A stretch of 64,000 nucleotides of DNA from Erythrobacter sp. Alg231-14 (GTDB lineage Bacteria > Pseudomonadota > Alphaproteobacteria > Sphingomonadales > Sphingomonadaceae), in contig NZ_LT702999.1 of assembly GCF_900149685.1 (NCBI RefSeq), positions 1,302,001-1,366,000 of the forward strand, written 5' to 3'. A program made the translations under genes and the position numbers. Below the pieces are notes generated by a model. That model ran no database searches, was not told the DNA's origin, and saw only the letters and a list, made by a program, of their open reading frames with translations. Each line of letters begins with the position of its first letter. Within the stretch, counting starts at the first letter, position 1. This document shows, in pieces, positions 18,161 to 27,715 of the stretch.

Positions 18161-19081
18161 TTATGGCGTCGCCACAATCTCCAACACTTCGCCCACTTGG
18201 GTGAAATAGGGTTCGTCTGCGCTGTTTAGGAAACCGGGCACTTGTGCTGGCACATGCATCGCGACCGACGCTTCGGCGTTGAGTGTTTCGTCAATGATCT
18301 GCGAAAGGGTGTTTTCCTGATAAAACCAGAACGGGACCATCGCCAAACCGGTCCGTTTTGCGGCCATGAATTCGGTCAAAGCGGTGTAATGTTCCGTCGC
18401 GGGATCGGCATCGCCCAAATGCATTACCCGCGCCGTGGCTCCGGCTTGGCCTACCGACACACGAAAGGTGATGTTGTGCGTGTTGGCGTGTCGATCGGGC
18501 CAACCATTGTGCGGGGATCGAAAGGCTTCGACCGTGGCGCCCGTCACCTCGAACGCGGCGGCGCTCTCTCCATTTTTCAAAGCGATCGCCGTGACGCGAT
18601 CATCGAAAGAGGGTTGCCATGCGGTCTCTTCGCGCATGCTATCAATCGCTTGAGCAGGCGCAATGATCTTTACCTGCTCTTGCGCGGCCATCATCGCGGT
18701 CAATTGGCTGGCGGAAAAATGGTCGCCATGCGCGTGGCTGACAAAAACAGCGTCCACATTGTCATAGGGTGCCGCGCCAGTCACGATTGCCGAAATCAGG
18801 GTTTCGGGCAATTGTTCGAGCGAACCGAAATGATTGTCATAGAGCGGGTCAAACAGGAACTTGGCGCCCTCCACCCTGTCCGCTGAACCGGCGACGTCGC
18901 TCCCTTCATTGCCGTTCATCTGCGTCATAACGCCGGCGTTCAAAATCGATGTTGCGGTGCCCGCGACCGGCCTATCGGCAGCGATTTGAGTGGCGGGTGG
19001 TGCTTCGCTTTGACCGCAGGATGCGACGGCAAAGGCGGCCCCGCATACGATCATCAAGGCTTTCTTGGATTGTTCAAACAC
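18161..19081 (-). CDS. MBL-fold metallo-hydrolase lipoprotein
   Basis: This 306-residue exported protein has a leader ending FAVASC (lipobox), then a metallo-beta-lactamase fold. The metal motif FVSHAHGDHFSAS (HxHxDH) is complete, and further ligands are likely in RSPHNGWPDRH and MHLGDAD. The layout resembles UlaG-like hydrolases, but being lipid-anchored in the periplasm it is not a sugar-lactone enzyme of the cytosol. The substrate is unknown. It is transcribed towards the PadR operator region and away from the autotransporter gene. Confidence 0.82.
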   Translation of the reverse strand: MFEQSKKALMIVCGAAFAVASCGQSEAPPATQIAADRPVAGTATSILNAGVMTQMNGNEGSDVAGSADRVEGAKFLFDPLYDNHFGSLEQLPETLISAIVTGAAPYDNVDAVFVSHAHGDHFSASQLTAMMAAQEQVKIIAPAQAIDSMREETAWQPSFDDRVTAIALKNGESAAAFEVTGATVEAFRSPHNGWPDRHANTHNITFRVSVGQAGATARVMHLGDADPATEHYTALTEFMAAKRTGLAMVPFWFYQENTLSQIIDETLNAEASVAMHVPAQVPGFLNSADEPYFTQVGEVLEIVATP

Positions 19082-19201
19082 GACGGCGTCTCCGGCTGGC
19101 TTTTCTTATGATTAGATCAGGAATGGACGCAACCAAACCTCTTTCATCGCACACGCCCTTTACACTGTACGGCATTGTCCACCGATCAAAGGCGCATCCC
19201 G

Positions 19202-21166
19202 ATGGCCCGCACGTTCTATGCTCACGCACGTATTGCCCATGCGGCGATTGTGATCGCGATTGCGGGCGCCGCCCCCGCTCACGCCGATACGACTGCCCCG
19301 TGCAACACGGCCGATGGTGCGGATGGAGCGGGCAACACATCGGATGACAGTTTGGAATGCGGCGAAGACTCCGATGCGGACGGTGCAAACGCGACCGCGA
19401 TCGGCAACAGCGCCAGCGCGGATGGCAATTTCAGCACCGCCATCGGCGACAGCGCCAGTGCAACCGCCACACGGGGCACGGCGGTTGGGCAGTTTTCCCA
19501 AGCCGGTGACGATCCCGGCGACATCAATGCCAGCGCCTTTGGCCAATCGGCGCAGGCGACAAGGGCGGGGGCCACCGCGTTGGGCGCTGCATCCGATGCC
19601 ACCGGCACCAACGCCACCGCAATCGGCGTCCAATCCATTGCCAGCGGATCAAACAGCGTCGCCGCCGGACGCTTCGCTCAGGCCATCGGCGATGATGCAG
19701 TGGCAATCGGTCGTTCGGCCAATGCCAGCGGAGAGGACACGGTAGCGGTGGGAATCGGAACCATCGCATCGGGCACAAACGGCGTGGCGGTGGGCCGTTA
19801 CGCCGAAGCGACACAGGACGATGCGCTGGCCTTGGGCCACAATGCGCGGACAAGTGCCACCAATTCGGTGGCATTGGGCGCGGGCTCGATCGCCGACCAA
19901 ACAAACGTCGTGTCGGTCGGCTCCTCCACGCAAAGCCGCCGGATAATCAATGTCGCGGCCGGTGTTGCCGACAATGATGCCGTCACTCTGGCGCAGCTTA
20001 ACGCGGCCATCGCCAACACGACGGGTGGGTCCAGCGGCGGCGCGTTCCTATCGGTCAATTCCAGCGGGGATGGCGCCACTGCAATCGGAACAAATGCCAT
20101 CGCGATTGGCCAGGCGGCATCCGCCACCGGTGACAACGCGGCGGCGGTCGGCATGTCCAGCACCGCCACCCAAAACAGCGCCAATGCTTTTGGTACGCGC
20201 GCCCGGGCGGAGGGGATCAATTCCACATCAATAGGAGCGGACGCCCGCAGTTTCGACAACAACGCCACCGCCATCGGCGCCGGGGCATTGGCCGACGCCA
20301 ATTTCGCCACCGCCATCGGTCGATCCGCCAGCGCCAGCGGCGACAGCGCGACCGCGCTAGGCCGCAGCGCGGATGCCTTTGGCGCGAACAGCGCCGCATT
20401 CGGCACAGCGGCACAGGCCGGGCCGCAAGGGGTCGCGTTTGGCCAAACGGCGCGCGCCACGGGCACCAATTCCACCGCACTGGGCCAACAATCCGAAGCG
20501 AACGCCTTGCTATCGACGGCCATCGGCAATTCATCAACGGCCAACGCCGAAAACGCCACCGCCCTTGGCGCGCGGGCCAGCGCCAATTTCGCAGGATCGA
20601 CAGCAGTGGGCGCAAACGCACAAACCAACGCCGCCGATCAAATCGTGTTGGGCGGCACCGGGTCATCGGTGCAGATCGGCGATATCGACGCCAGCAATCT
20701 GGCGCAGATTGGCCCGGTCGATGTGGTCACCATCGATAATCACGGGACATTGGGGCGGCAATCGGTCGCCAGCGCCCGATCGGTCAACACAATCGGCCTT
20801 TCGGTCACCCGGCTTCAAGCGATCACCGACGCCCAGATCGACACTCTGGCCGCGAGTGTGTCCGCCGTTGACGCGCGCGTATCTGGGCTTGATGCGCGAC
20901 TATCGGGGCTGACATTTGAGTTGGAGGAATTGGACAGCCGGTCGCGCGGCGGGATTGCGGCGGCGATGGCAATGGGCGGCACCATGATCGTGCCCGACAG
21001 CAACGTATCGATCAGCGCCAACATCTCCACTTATCGCGGGGTGCAGGGATTTTCCGGGTCGCTGGCCGCGCGTTTAACAGACCGCGTCTACATCTCCGCC
21101 AGCGTCGCGGGATCCACCGCCGAGGACACAACCGGAGGGCGCGTGGGCGTCGCGTTTGGGTTTTAG
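19202..21166 (+). CDS. YadA-like trimeric autotransporter adhesin
   Basis: This is a 654-residue type Vc secretion protein. A signal peptide (ATG 19202, cleavage near PAHADT) is followed by a first head of about fourteen-residue repeats of the form TAIGxxAxA (residues about 55-235). A neck/stalk motif RRIINVAAGVADNDAVTLAQL comes near residue 255. A second head block covers about residues 290-470, then a heptad-rich coiled coil (SVTRLQAITDAQIDTL...). The last 70 residues form a YadA membrane anchor ending VGVAFGF. Three chains would form one surface fibre for adhesion or aggregation. I prefer the ATG to a TTG 27 bases upstream because it gives a clean leader. Confidence 0.92.
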   Translation: MARTFYAHARIAHAAIVIAIAGAAPAHADTTAPCNTADGADGAGNTSDDSLECGEDSDADGANATAIGNSASADGNFSTAIGDSASATATRGTAVGQFSQAGDDPGDINASAFGQSAQATRAGATALGAASDATGTNATAIGVQSIASGSNSVAAGRFAQAIGDDAVAIGRSANASGEDTVAVGIGTIASGTNGVAVGRYAEATQDDALALGHNARTSATNSVALGAGSIADQTNVVSVGSSTQSRRIINVAAGVADNDAVTLAQLNAAIANTTGGSSGGAFLSVNSSGDGATAIGTNAIAIGQAASATGDNAAAVGMSSTATQNSANAFGTRARAEGINSTSIGADARSFDNNATAIGAGALADANFATAIGRSASASGDSATALGRSADAFGANSAAFGTAAQAGPQGVAFGQTARATGTNSTALGQQSEANALLSTAIGNSSTANAENATALGARASANFAGSTAVGANAQTNAADQIVLGGTGSSVQIGDIDASNLAQIGPVDVVTIDNHGTLGRQSVASARSVNTIGLSVTRLQAITDAQIDTLAASVSAVDARVSGLDARLSGLTFELEELDSRSRGGIAAAMAMGGTMIVPDSNVSISANISTYRGVQGFSGSLAARLTDRVYISASVAGSTAEDTTGGRVGVAFGF

Positions 21167-21173
21167 GCGGCGA

Positions 21174-22145
21174 TCATTCGACCAAAAGGCAATGCCGATC
21201 GCCGCGCCGGGCCACGTTGAAACCGCGCGCGCTCACTTCGCGGCTTTCCGCGCTGCCGGGGTCGCGGATGGGATTGGTGTGGTTGTAATGGATGAAATGC
21301 ACTTTCGCGCGCTCGCTATCAGAGAGCGATTGCAGCCGGTCCATCGTGCCCAACACGCGCGGATGAGGAATTGCGCTCATATCGCGCCCTTCCCCGTTTT
21401 CATCGACCAACTCGCCATCGGCGTAAAACGTCGCGTCGATAAAGGCGTGATCTACATTGGCGATAAGCTGTTCCAAGGTCGCGCCGCTGCTTTCCTCCCA
21501 TTCATCCCAACTGTCGAGATCGGGGACATAAAGCGCCGCGTTTAAACCACCCAAAATCGCAAAGCCGACCGTTTCCGACAATTCATCGCGATGCGGCATC
21601 AGGATCGGTGACACGGCGAAATTATCGCTGACCGGGACAAGGGTCTGATCCGCCATTTCGCGTATCGCTATGTTGTCATAGTCAACCAATTGGCTCCACG
21701 GCGCGTGGCTGCGCAAAAATTCTGCCATACGCGGCATGGCAAAGACCGGAACATTGTCAGCATTCGCCGCTTCAAAGCCGAAAAACGCAAGTCCAAGGTA
21801 ATGACCAATATGCGCATGGGTTAGGAACACGCCGTCGATCCCCAACCCATCGACCGGCGGTTCTATTGTGTCCAGCATCGACAATTGATCGGTGATCGCG
21901 GGACTTGCATCGAACAAATATCGCGCCCCACCGGACCGGTCGATCACGCCCAATGATGACGGCAGCAATCGTGGACCTTTGTCGTCCGCATTGCCGATCT
22001 GCGGCGCACCCGCATCCTGACCCGCGCCCAATACGATCATTTCAATCGCGCACACCTCTGGTTCTTCGCCGGCCTCTTCAACCGGCGCATTGGCAACCAA
22101 CGCCGCGCCAATCGCGAGAGCCAGTAGCGGCCCGTTCGGGGTCAT
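21174..22145 (-). CDS. Exported PqqB-like MBL-fold protein with altered metal motif
   Basis: This 323-residue protein has a signal peptide and a PqqB-like metallo-beta-lactamase layout: MIVLGAGQDAGAPQIG, then FLTHAHIGHYLGL, HFIHYNHTNP and the end HCLLVE. The canonical HxHxDH is HAHIGH, so the Asp ligand of the second metal is Gly. It may be mono-metal or inactive. No other pqq genes are nearby, so PQQ synthesis is not implied. Its start overlaps the stop of the upstream amidohydrolase gene by four bases, so the two form an operon of exported hydrolases. Confidence 0.75.
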   Translation of the reverse strand: MTPNGPLLALAIGAALVANAPVEEAGEEPEVCAIEMIVLGAGQDAGAPQIGNADDKGPRLLPSSLGVIDRSGGARYLFDASPAITDQLSMLDTIEPPVDGLGIDGVFLTHAHIGHYLGLAFFGFEAANADNVPVFAMPRMAEFLRSHAPWSQLVDYDNIAIREMADQTLVPVSDNFAVSPILMPHRDELSETVGFAILGGLNAALYVPDLDSWDEWEESSGATLEQLIANVDHAFIDATFYADGELVDENGEGRDMSAIPHPRVLGTMDRLQSLSDSERAKVHFIHYNHTNPIRDPGSAESREVSARGFNVARRGDRHCLLVE

Positions 22146-23440
22146 TCGATCACGCGTCCGCGCACCATCGTGAATTCCACAGTCTCCAACACGGTGACAT
22201 CGTCCAACGGATTGCCATCAACCGCGATGATGTCTGCCGAATATCCCGACGCGATCCGACCGATGCTGTCTTCCATACCCAATATGTCGGCCGCCACGGT
22301 CGTGGCGCTGGCCAAGGCTTCGCGATTGGTCAGCCCCCCAGCGACCAGCAAGCGGAATTCCCCAGCATTTTCACCGTGAGGGAAGACGCCTGCATCGGTC
22401 CCAAATGCAATCCGCACGCCGTTCTCGCGGGCGCGCTCAACGATGGTGCCCGCAACGGCCGCAACTTCGCGGATCTTCGCTTCGACCACGGGGGTGTAAA
22501 AACCGGTGCCCAAATTCTGACGAATGCCTTCGAATGCCATCAATGTTGGGATCAAGGTGGTGCCCGCTTCGTTCATCGCGCGCGCCGCCGCATCGTCGAT
22601 ATAGGTGCCGTGTTCGATCGTGTGGACGCCAGCCCGCGCGGCCGCTTCGATCCCGCGCGCGCCGTGCGCATGCGCCGCCACTCTCAGGCCGAGCGATTCC
22701 GCCGTCTCGACGATTGCGCTCATTTCAGCGTCGGTGAAGTGCGCTTCTAACCCGCGCCCTTGTTGGGAAAGGACGCCGCCGGTCGCGGTAATTTTGATAA
22801 GATCGGCGCCGTATTGCGAGGCAAGTCGAACTTTTTCAGAACATTCCAGCGGGCCGGTGCAGGTGAATCCGCTGTCCAAAACATCGTTCACATGCTCAGT
22901 GAAACCGCTGACATCGCCGTGGCCACCAATGATCGAAATCGTTCGCGCCGATGTGACCACGCGCGGACCGGGGGTCAGCCCTTCTGAGGTTGCCCGGCGC
23001 AGCATTTGCGTCACTTGGTCTGTGCGTGAACCCAAATCGCGCACCGTGGTGAAGCCCGCCAATGCGGTGATCCGCGCGTTCTTCGCTGCGATCAACGTGT
23101 AATATTCAGGCGGCGTGGTTGCCCCGCGCCAAAATTCTCCGCTGGGATCGCCGGACAGATGCGTGTGCAGATCGATCAAACCGGGCAGGACGGTTTTGTC
23201 CATCAGGTCAATCGTCTCCGATCCCTCTTCGGCATACAATGCCAACGCATCGCTATCGATCGGCACAATGGCGCGGATGGTCCCATCAACCACCACGATG
23301 GTCATCGGCCCGGTCGGCTCGCTTTCGGCGTCGGTGATGATGCTGCCTGCCTCGATGAACACCGTGTCCGCGATGGCCGGTGATGCGATCACCGCCGCGA
23401 TTGCTGCGGCCGCGCCGCCAATTGCCCTTAGGAAACCCAT
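22142..23440 (-). CDS. Exported amidohydrolase (imidazolonepropionase/prolidase-like)
   Basis: This 432-residue secreted amidohydrolase starts with signal peptide MGFLRAIGGAAAAIAAVI. Ligands of the binuclear metal site are visible: DLHTHLSG, a probable carboxylated Lys in ADLIKITATGG, VAAHAHGARG, HTIEHGTYID and the catalytic Asp in FGTDAGVFPHG. The family includes peptidases acting on Xaa-Pro or Xaa-Arg dipeptides. I chose ATG 23440 because GGGGAG is at a proper distance; ATG 23446 would leave too short a spacing. It lies divergent from an S9 peptidase gene, and together they suggest scavenging of proline-containing peptides, an inference. Confidence 0.87.
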   Translation of the reverse strand: MGFLRAIGGAAAAIAAVIASPAIADTVFIEAGSIITDAESEPTGPMTIVVVDGTIRAIVPIDSDALALYAEEGSETIDLMDKTVLPGLIDLHTHLSGDPSGEFWRGATTPPEYYTLIAAKNARITALAGFTTVRDLGSRTDQVTQMLRRATSEGLTPGPRVVTSARTISIIGGHGDVSGFTEHVNDVLDSGFTCTGPLECSEKVRLASQYGADLIKITATGGVLSQQGRGLEAHFTDAEMSAIVETAESLGLRVAAHAHGARGIEAAARAGVHTIEHGTYIDDAAARAMNEAGTTLIPTLMAFEGIRQNLGTGFYTPVVEAKIREVAAVAGTIVERARENGVRIAFGTDAGVFPHGENAGEFRLLVAGGLTNREALASATTVAADILGMEDSIGRIASGYSADIIAVDGNPLDDVTVLETVEFTMVRGRVIE

Positions 23441-23628
23441 GCTCATTCTCCCCAATTTCTGTGTTGAATCAGGTGATGACCGCCCGGTTCGCGGCTGGCA
23501 AGCCCCCGACCAGCAATCGATCGGGGCTAAACTCGGCGCGATCAAATCTTGCGCGGCGCTTTGCGAATGCTCCCCTCGGCGTTATGACGGCACACATTAT
23601 CCCGATGATGAGAGGATTCTTCGACGAC

Positions 23629-25692
23629 ATGAAGCGCATTGCAATCACTTCCGCCGCTCTTTTGGCTTCCGTTTCGATCGCCGCGACCGCGCAGGCGCGC
23701 CCTATGACACCAGAGGATGTCGCCAAAATCGAAAGCGTTGGCGCCATCGCAATCTCCCCTGATGGGGCGCGGATCGCCTACACCACCGGCAGCCTGCCCG
23801 ATGTCACCGAAGGCGAAGACAATGGCGGTTTCTCCAGCGAATTGAGCGTCGCCACCGCCGCAGATGTTGCGCGCCAATATCTGCCCGATGATATCAGCCC
23901 GGGCGGCGTCGCGTTTTCTCCTGATGGTCGGATGGTCACATTCCTTTGGTCCGGCGAAGATGGCGATCGCGCCGTTTGGGGCATCCCCGTGGATGGCGGC
24001 ACCTATGCAAAATTGGCGGGTGTCGACGACACCGGCGTGCGTTCATACCGGTTTAGCCCCGATGGCGGCACGATCTACATGTTGACCGGCCCCGGCGAAG
24101 ACGAACAACGCACCGCCCAACGCAAAGGCGGATTCAACGCCCGTGTTTACGAAGAAGAATTCCGTCCCGCCCGCTTGTTTGCGGCGGCTGTTGGTGAAGA
24201 CGTTGATGCGGAACCGCGCGAAATCGCCTTGCCCGGTTTCGTCAGCGCGTTTGACGTGTCGTCCGATGGCCGCATGGGCATCATCGAAACGACGCCAACC
24301 CCATTGGTTGATGACAGCTACACCAGCAAGCGAGTCAATGTGATCGACCTTACCACCGGCGAAGTCACCGCCGTAGTCGAAACGCCGGGCAAAATCGGTG
24401 ACGTCGAAATCTCACCAGACGGCACGCAGCTTTCGCTGATCGCGGGCGTCGACATGAACGATCCGGCCGCCACGACGTTGCATTTGGTGGACGTGGCGAC
24501 CGGTGACTACCGCGCAATCAATGGCGGCGCAGCAGAGGCCGCGGTTGACGCCGAATGGCTGGCCGATGGCCGGTTGGCCGCTGTTGTGCACGTTGGCGTG
24601 CAATCGGTTTTGCGCATCTACAACGCCGATGGCACCGTTGCCGAAGAGCAGGACCCCGGCGAATTGATCCTTACCCGCGTCGAAGCGGCCGGCGATCGCA
24701 TCGCGGTCGCTGCCAATGCGCCCCAGCATCCGACCGAATTGTTCGTGTGGAACGATGGTCAATTCAACCGTTGGACCAACCACAATGATTGGCTGTCGGA
24801 TATCACATTCGGCGAACAACGCGCCTACACCTTCACCGCAACCGACGGCCAAGAAGTCGAAGGCGTTTTGATCCTGCCGGTTGGCGGCGTTCCAGAGGGC
24901 GGCGCCCCGACAATCATGAACGTCCATGGCGGGCCAGAAGCGCATGACAGCAATGGTTGGCAAACCGCCTATTCCAAACCCGGCCATGTTGCCGCGGGTG
25001 AAGGATACGCCGTGTTCCTGCCCAACTATCGCGGGTCCACCGGGTACGGCGTGGATTTCTCCAAACAGCATCAGGGCAATTACACCGATCCTGAATTCCG
25101 CGACATTGTCGATGCGAAAAACGCTTTGGCTGCCGAAGGCATCACCGATGCCGATCGCACCGGGATCACCGGCGGTTCATACGGCGGTTATGCCAGCGCA
25201 TGGGGCGCGACCTATCATTCGGAAGAATACGCAGCATCGGTGATGTTCGTTGGCATTTCGGATCAAACCAGCAAGTTCGGCACCACCGACATCCCGTATG
25301 AGATGTACAATGTGCACAGCCGCGCATGGCCATGGGACGATTGGCAAAAGATGCTGGAAGTGTCGCCGATCTATTACACCGACCGCGCGACCACTCCGAT
25401 CCTGATCATGCACGGCGAAGACGACACCCGCGTCGATCCAAGCCAATCGATGGAGCTGTATCGGTTCCTGCGCGTGCGTCAGCCGGACACCCCCGTGCGG
25501 CTCGTATTCTATCCCGGCGAAGGCCACGGCAACCGTCAGGCCGCCAGCCGGTATGATTACAACCTGCGCATGATGGAGTGGTTCGACACCTACTTGATGA
25601 CGGGTGATCGCACCGCCGAAATGCCCGGCCCGCGCCCGCAATTGGCCGAAGGCGCCGCCGGTGCAGAAGCACCAGAAGAAGATAGCGAATGA
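23629..25692 (+). CDS. Exported S9-family prolyl oligopeptidase-like serine peptidase
   Basis: The product has 687 residues. A signal peptide (MKRIAITSAALLASVSIAATAQA) is followed by a seven-blade beta-propeller (residues about 30-410, with repeated SPDG motifs) and an alpha/beta-hydrolase catalytic domain. The catalytic triad is readable: Ser in TGGSYGGYAS, Asp in HGEDDTRVD and His in EGHGNRQ. LPNYRGSTGYG is the usual oxyanion-side motif. The architecture fits acylaminoacyl-peptidase or dipeptidyl-peptidase-like enzymes. Earlier in-frame starts would mask the signal peptide. It overlaps the next gene by four bases. Confidence 0.92.
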   Translation: MKRIAITSAALLASVSIAATAQARPMTPEDVAKIESVGAIAISPDGARIAYTTGSLPDVTEGEDNGGFSSELSVATAADVARQYLPDDISPGGVAFSPDGRMVTFLWSGEDGDRAVWGIPVDGGTYAKLAGVDDTGVRSYRFSPDGGTIYMLTGPGEDEQRTAQRKGGFNARVYEEEFRPARLFAAAVGEDVDAEPREIALPGFVSAFDVSSDGRMGIIETTPTPLVDDSYTSKRVNVIDLTTGEVTAVVETPGKIGDVEISPDGTQLSLIAGVDMNDPAATTLHLVDVATGDYRAINGGAAEAAVDAEWLADGRLAAVVHVGVQSVLRIYNADGTVAEEQDPGELILTRVEAAGDRIAVAANAPQHPTELFVWNDGQFNRWTNHNDWLSDITFGEQRAYTFTATDGQEVEGVLILPVGGVPEGGAPTIMNVHGGPEAHDSNGWQTAYSKPGHVAAGEGYAVFLPNYRGSTGYGVDFSKQHQGNYTDPEFRDIVDAKNALAAEGITDADRTGITGGSYGGYASAWGATYHSEEYAASVMFVGISDQTSKFGTTDIPYEMYNVHSRAWPWDDWQKMLEVSPIYYTDRATTPILIMHGEDDTRVDPSQSMELYRFLRVRQPDTPVRLVFYPGEGHGNRQAASRYDYNLRMMEWFDTYLMTGDRTAEMPGPRPQLAEGAAGAEAPEEDSE

Positions 25693-26426
25693 TACGCCGG
25701 CGTCGCATGCGTTGGCTTGCCACGCTTGCGGCGACAGCGATTGTGCCGGGGGTCGCGTTGATCGCGACCCCTTTGGCAGCGCAATCGGTTGAACACACTC
25801 CGGACACTTACGACAATCTCGTCGAGGTTCTCCGATCAGAAGTGGACCAAACCGCGGCAACCGATCGCGCGTTGGAAATTATGCGCGGCGAATATGCCGT
25901 GCATCCGACGATTTCGTCATTTGAAAGCCAAAGCCCCGGATTTATCGACGACATAATCGACGCATTGCGCCCCTTGATCAGAGCCCACGATGAAAGAGGG
26001 AACGCAATCTTGGAAGGCGAAATGGCGGCGTTGTTTCGTGCGGAGTTAACGCCCGAGGAAGCGGATGAGATCGCCGTCCTCTACAGCACGCCCGTGATCA
26101 ATCGATTGATGCAGAATGTGTCGCGCAATTTTGACCCGGAAAACGTGATGGGCGCGTTGTTGTCTGATGCGCCCGTGTCGGAAACGGACGTGCGCGCCGA
26201 TTCAAACACCGCATCTTCTCAAGCCTATTATCAATTGTCACAAGAAGAGCGCGCCACCGTCGACAGCATGCTGAGCAATACGGCCGCTTGGCCTAAATTT
26301 GTGGTGTTGCTGCCTGAAGTGAACGCCATTCAAACGCGGGTGCAAAACATCCCTCCCAACGATGAACAAACCGCAGCGATGAAAGCGATCGTTCAGGACG
26401 TCTTTAAAGAGCACTTTGCCAATTGA
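25689..26426 (+). CDS. Exported DUF2059 protein
   Basis: This 245-residue exported protein has an arginine-rich N terminus and signal peptide ending PLAAQS. It carries a helical DUF2059-like domain (residues about 95-150, with FRAELTPEEADEIAVLYSTPVINRLMQN) and a further helical C-terminal part. DUF2059 proteins are periplasmic and uncharacterised. The start overlaps the S9 peptidase stop (ATGA), so the two are translationally coupled; an inner ATG at residue 7 is a possible alternative. Confidence 0.8.
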   Translation: MIRRRRMRWLATLAATAIVPGVALIATPLAAQSVEHTPDTYDNLVEVLRSEVDQTAATDRALEIMRGEYAVHPTISSFESQSPGFIDDIIDALRPLIRAHDERGNAILEGEMAALFRAELTPEEADEIAVLYSTPVINRLMQNVSRNFDPENVMGALLSDAPVSETDVRADSNTASSQAYYQLSQEERATVDSMLSNTAAWPKFVVLLPEVNAIQTRVQNIPPNDEQTAAMKAIVQDVFKEHFAN

Positions 26427-26458
26427 ATCGCCGAAACGATCGGTTCTGACGCTGACCG

Positions 26459-27496
26459 CTAAAACGTATACCCGATCCCGATGCCGCCGATGAATTGATT
26501 CGCGCTACCCCGGATCGATGTAAACGGCGTGTCAGCCCCGTCCCCGACCAGCCGCGAATATCCTGCAATTCCATAGATGTTGAACCCTCCGTTCAACACG
26601 TTGTTGTCCAGATCCACAGTCAAAATCGACACCGCGCCGAGCGAATTCAGCCCGCCATCGGCCGTGAATTGCGGCAGACCGCTGGCCGCGCTTTGCGCCG
26701 GTGATATCGAGTAATAATAGTCGGCAAAATCATCATCAACGAAGCTGGCGCTGGCCGACAATTGCAACGCCGCACCCGTGCCGATTGGGCGGAAATAGCT
26801 CACGCCCGGTTCAATCAACATACCATCATGCGCGCCCAAAATGTCCCAACGCACCTGCGTGGAAAGGCTCAATCGGTCGAAACGCGTCAGCACACCGGGA
26901 AAACTGACCCCGCCATTCACGCCGACTTCCACGGCGGTGTCGAGCTCTCCTGCTAAGGCGACGACATTGTCTTTGATGCCGCCTGTCCGATCATTGCGAA
27001 AACGAAAGGAGGGGCCGAGCGAAAAACTGGTTTTGGCCGGGCCGCGCGTTGGCCCTTGCGACAACAGGTCGAGGTTGAAGCCCGGTCCATTCGGGCTGAT
27101 CCCGACCCCGGCAACGCGTCCCACAATTAATGGCAAGGGGAAGACGCGAAAATCGTCTGAGCCGGAATAGCTTGGGACAAGCCCCGCCCCAATCCCGACT
27201 GTGGCCCATGTCTCGTCAAAGACCGGCTTAAACGGAGGACCACCTTCGCCTCGCGCGACGCCAGGGGGCGGCCCCTGACGGGCGCTATTGGAAGCGTCAG
27301 AACCGGATGCTCCCGGCTGGCTGGCCGCTTGATTGCCAGGTTGCCCAGCGCCTTGTGCCGGATCCGTCGGGCGATCCGCCGAGCGATCTTGGCCTTGTGG
27401 TTGCCCGGCCAGAACCGGGGCAGCAAGAGCGACCATCGCCGCAACGCCAGTGCGCAGTGCGATGCAGAGCGGCTTAGCAATCGTGGAAGAGGTCAT
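26459..27496 (-). CDS. MipA/OmpV family outer-membrane protein
   Basis: The product has 345 residues: a signal peptide ending PVLAGQ, a Gln/Pro/Ala/Ser-rich linker (residues about 30-75), then a beta-barrel of the MipA/OmpV family (ATVGIGAGLVPSYSGSDDFRVFPLPLI is the typical first strand pair) ending with the outer-membrane signature GIGIGYTF. MipA in E. coli scaffolds cell-wall enzymes; OmpV is a porin; the role here is open. The ATG at 27496 has AAGGAC upstream. The low-complexity linker is longer than usual for the family. Confidence 0.88.
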   Translation of the reverse strand: MTSSTIAKPLCIALRTGVAAMVALAAPVLAGQPQGQDRSADRPTDPAQGAGQPGNQAASQPGASGSDASNSARQGPPPGVARGEGGPPFKPVFDETWATVGIGAGLVPSYSGSDDFRVFPLPLIVGRVAGVGISPNGPGFNLDLLSQGPTRGPAKTSFSLGPSFRFRNDRTGGIKDNVVALAGELDTAVEVGVNGGVSFPGVLTRFDRLSLSTQVRWDILGAHDGMLIEPGVSYFRPIGTGAALQLSASASFVDDDFADYYYSISPAQSAASGLPQFTADGGLNSLGAVSILTVDLDNNVLNGGFNIYGIAGYSRLVGDGADTPFTSIRGSANQFIGGIGIGYTF

Positions 27497-27715
27497 GAGG
27501 GGGTGTCCTTTGGTGATCGCATTAGGCGGGCGGCGATTGACGCACCCTGCCAATGTTTGTGGCTGTGTTTGTCTCTATGCTTGCCTCTACTCTTGGCGGA
27601 GGTTTTCGTTTCCGAATTTGCGGCAGACCGCGTCGCATAGTGCGATTGGCCGATTGGAATATACACCGCGTCCAATATTGCCCGTCGGCCTGCGCTGCCC
27701 TACGGCCATACCCGT

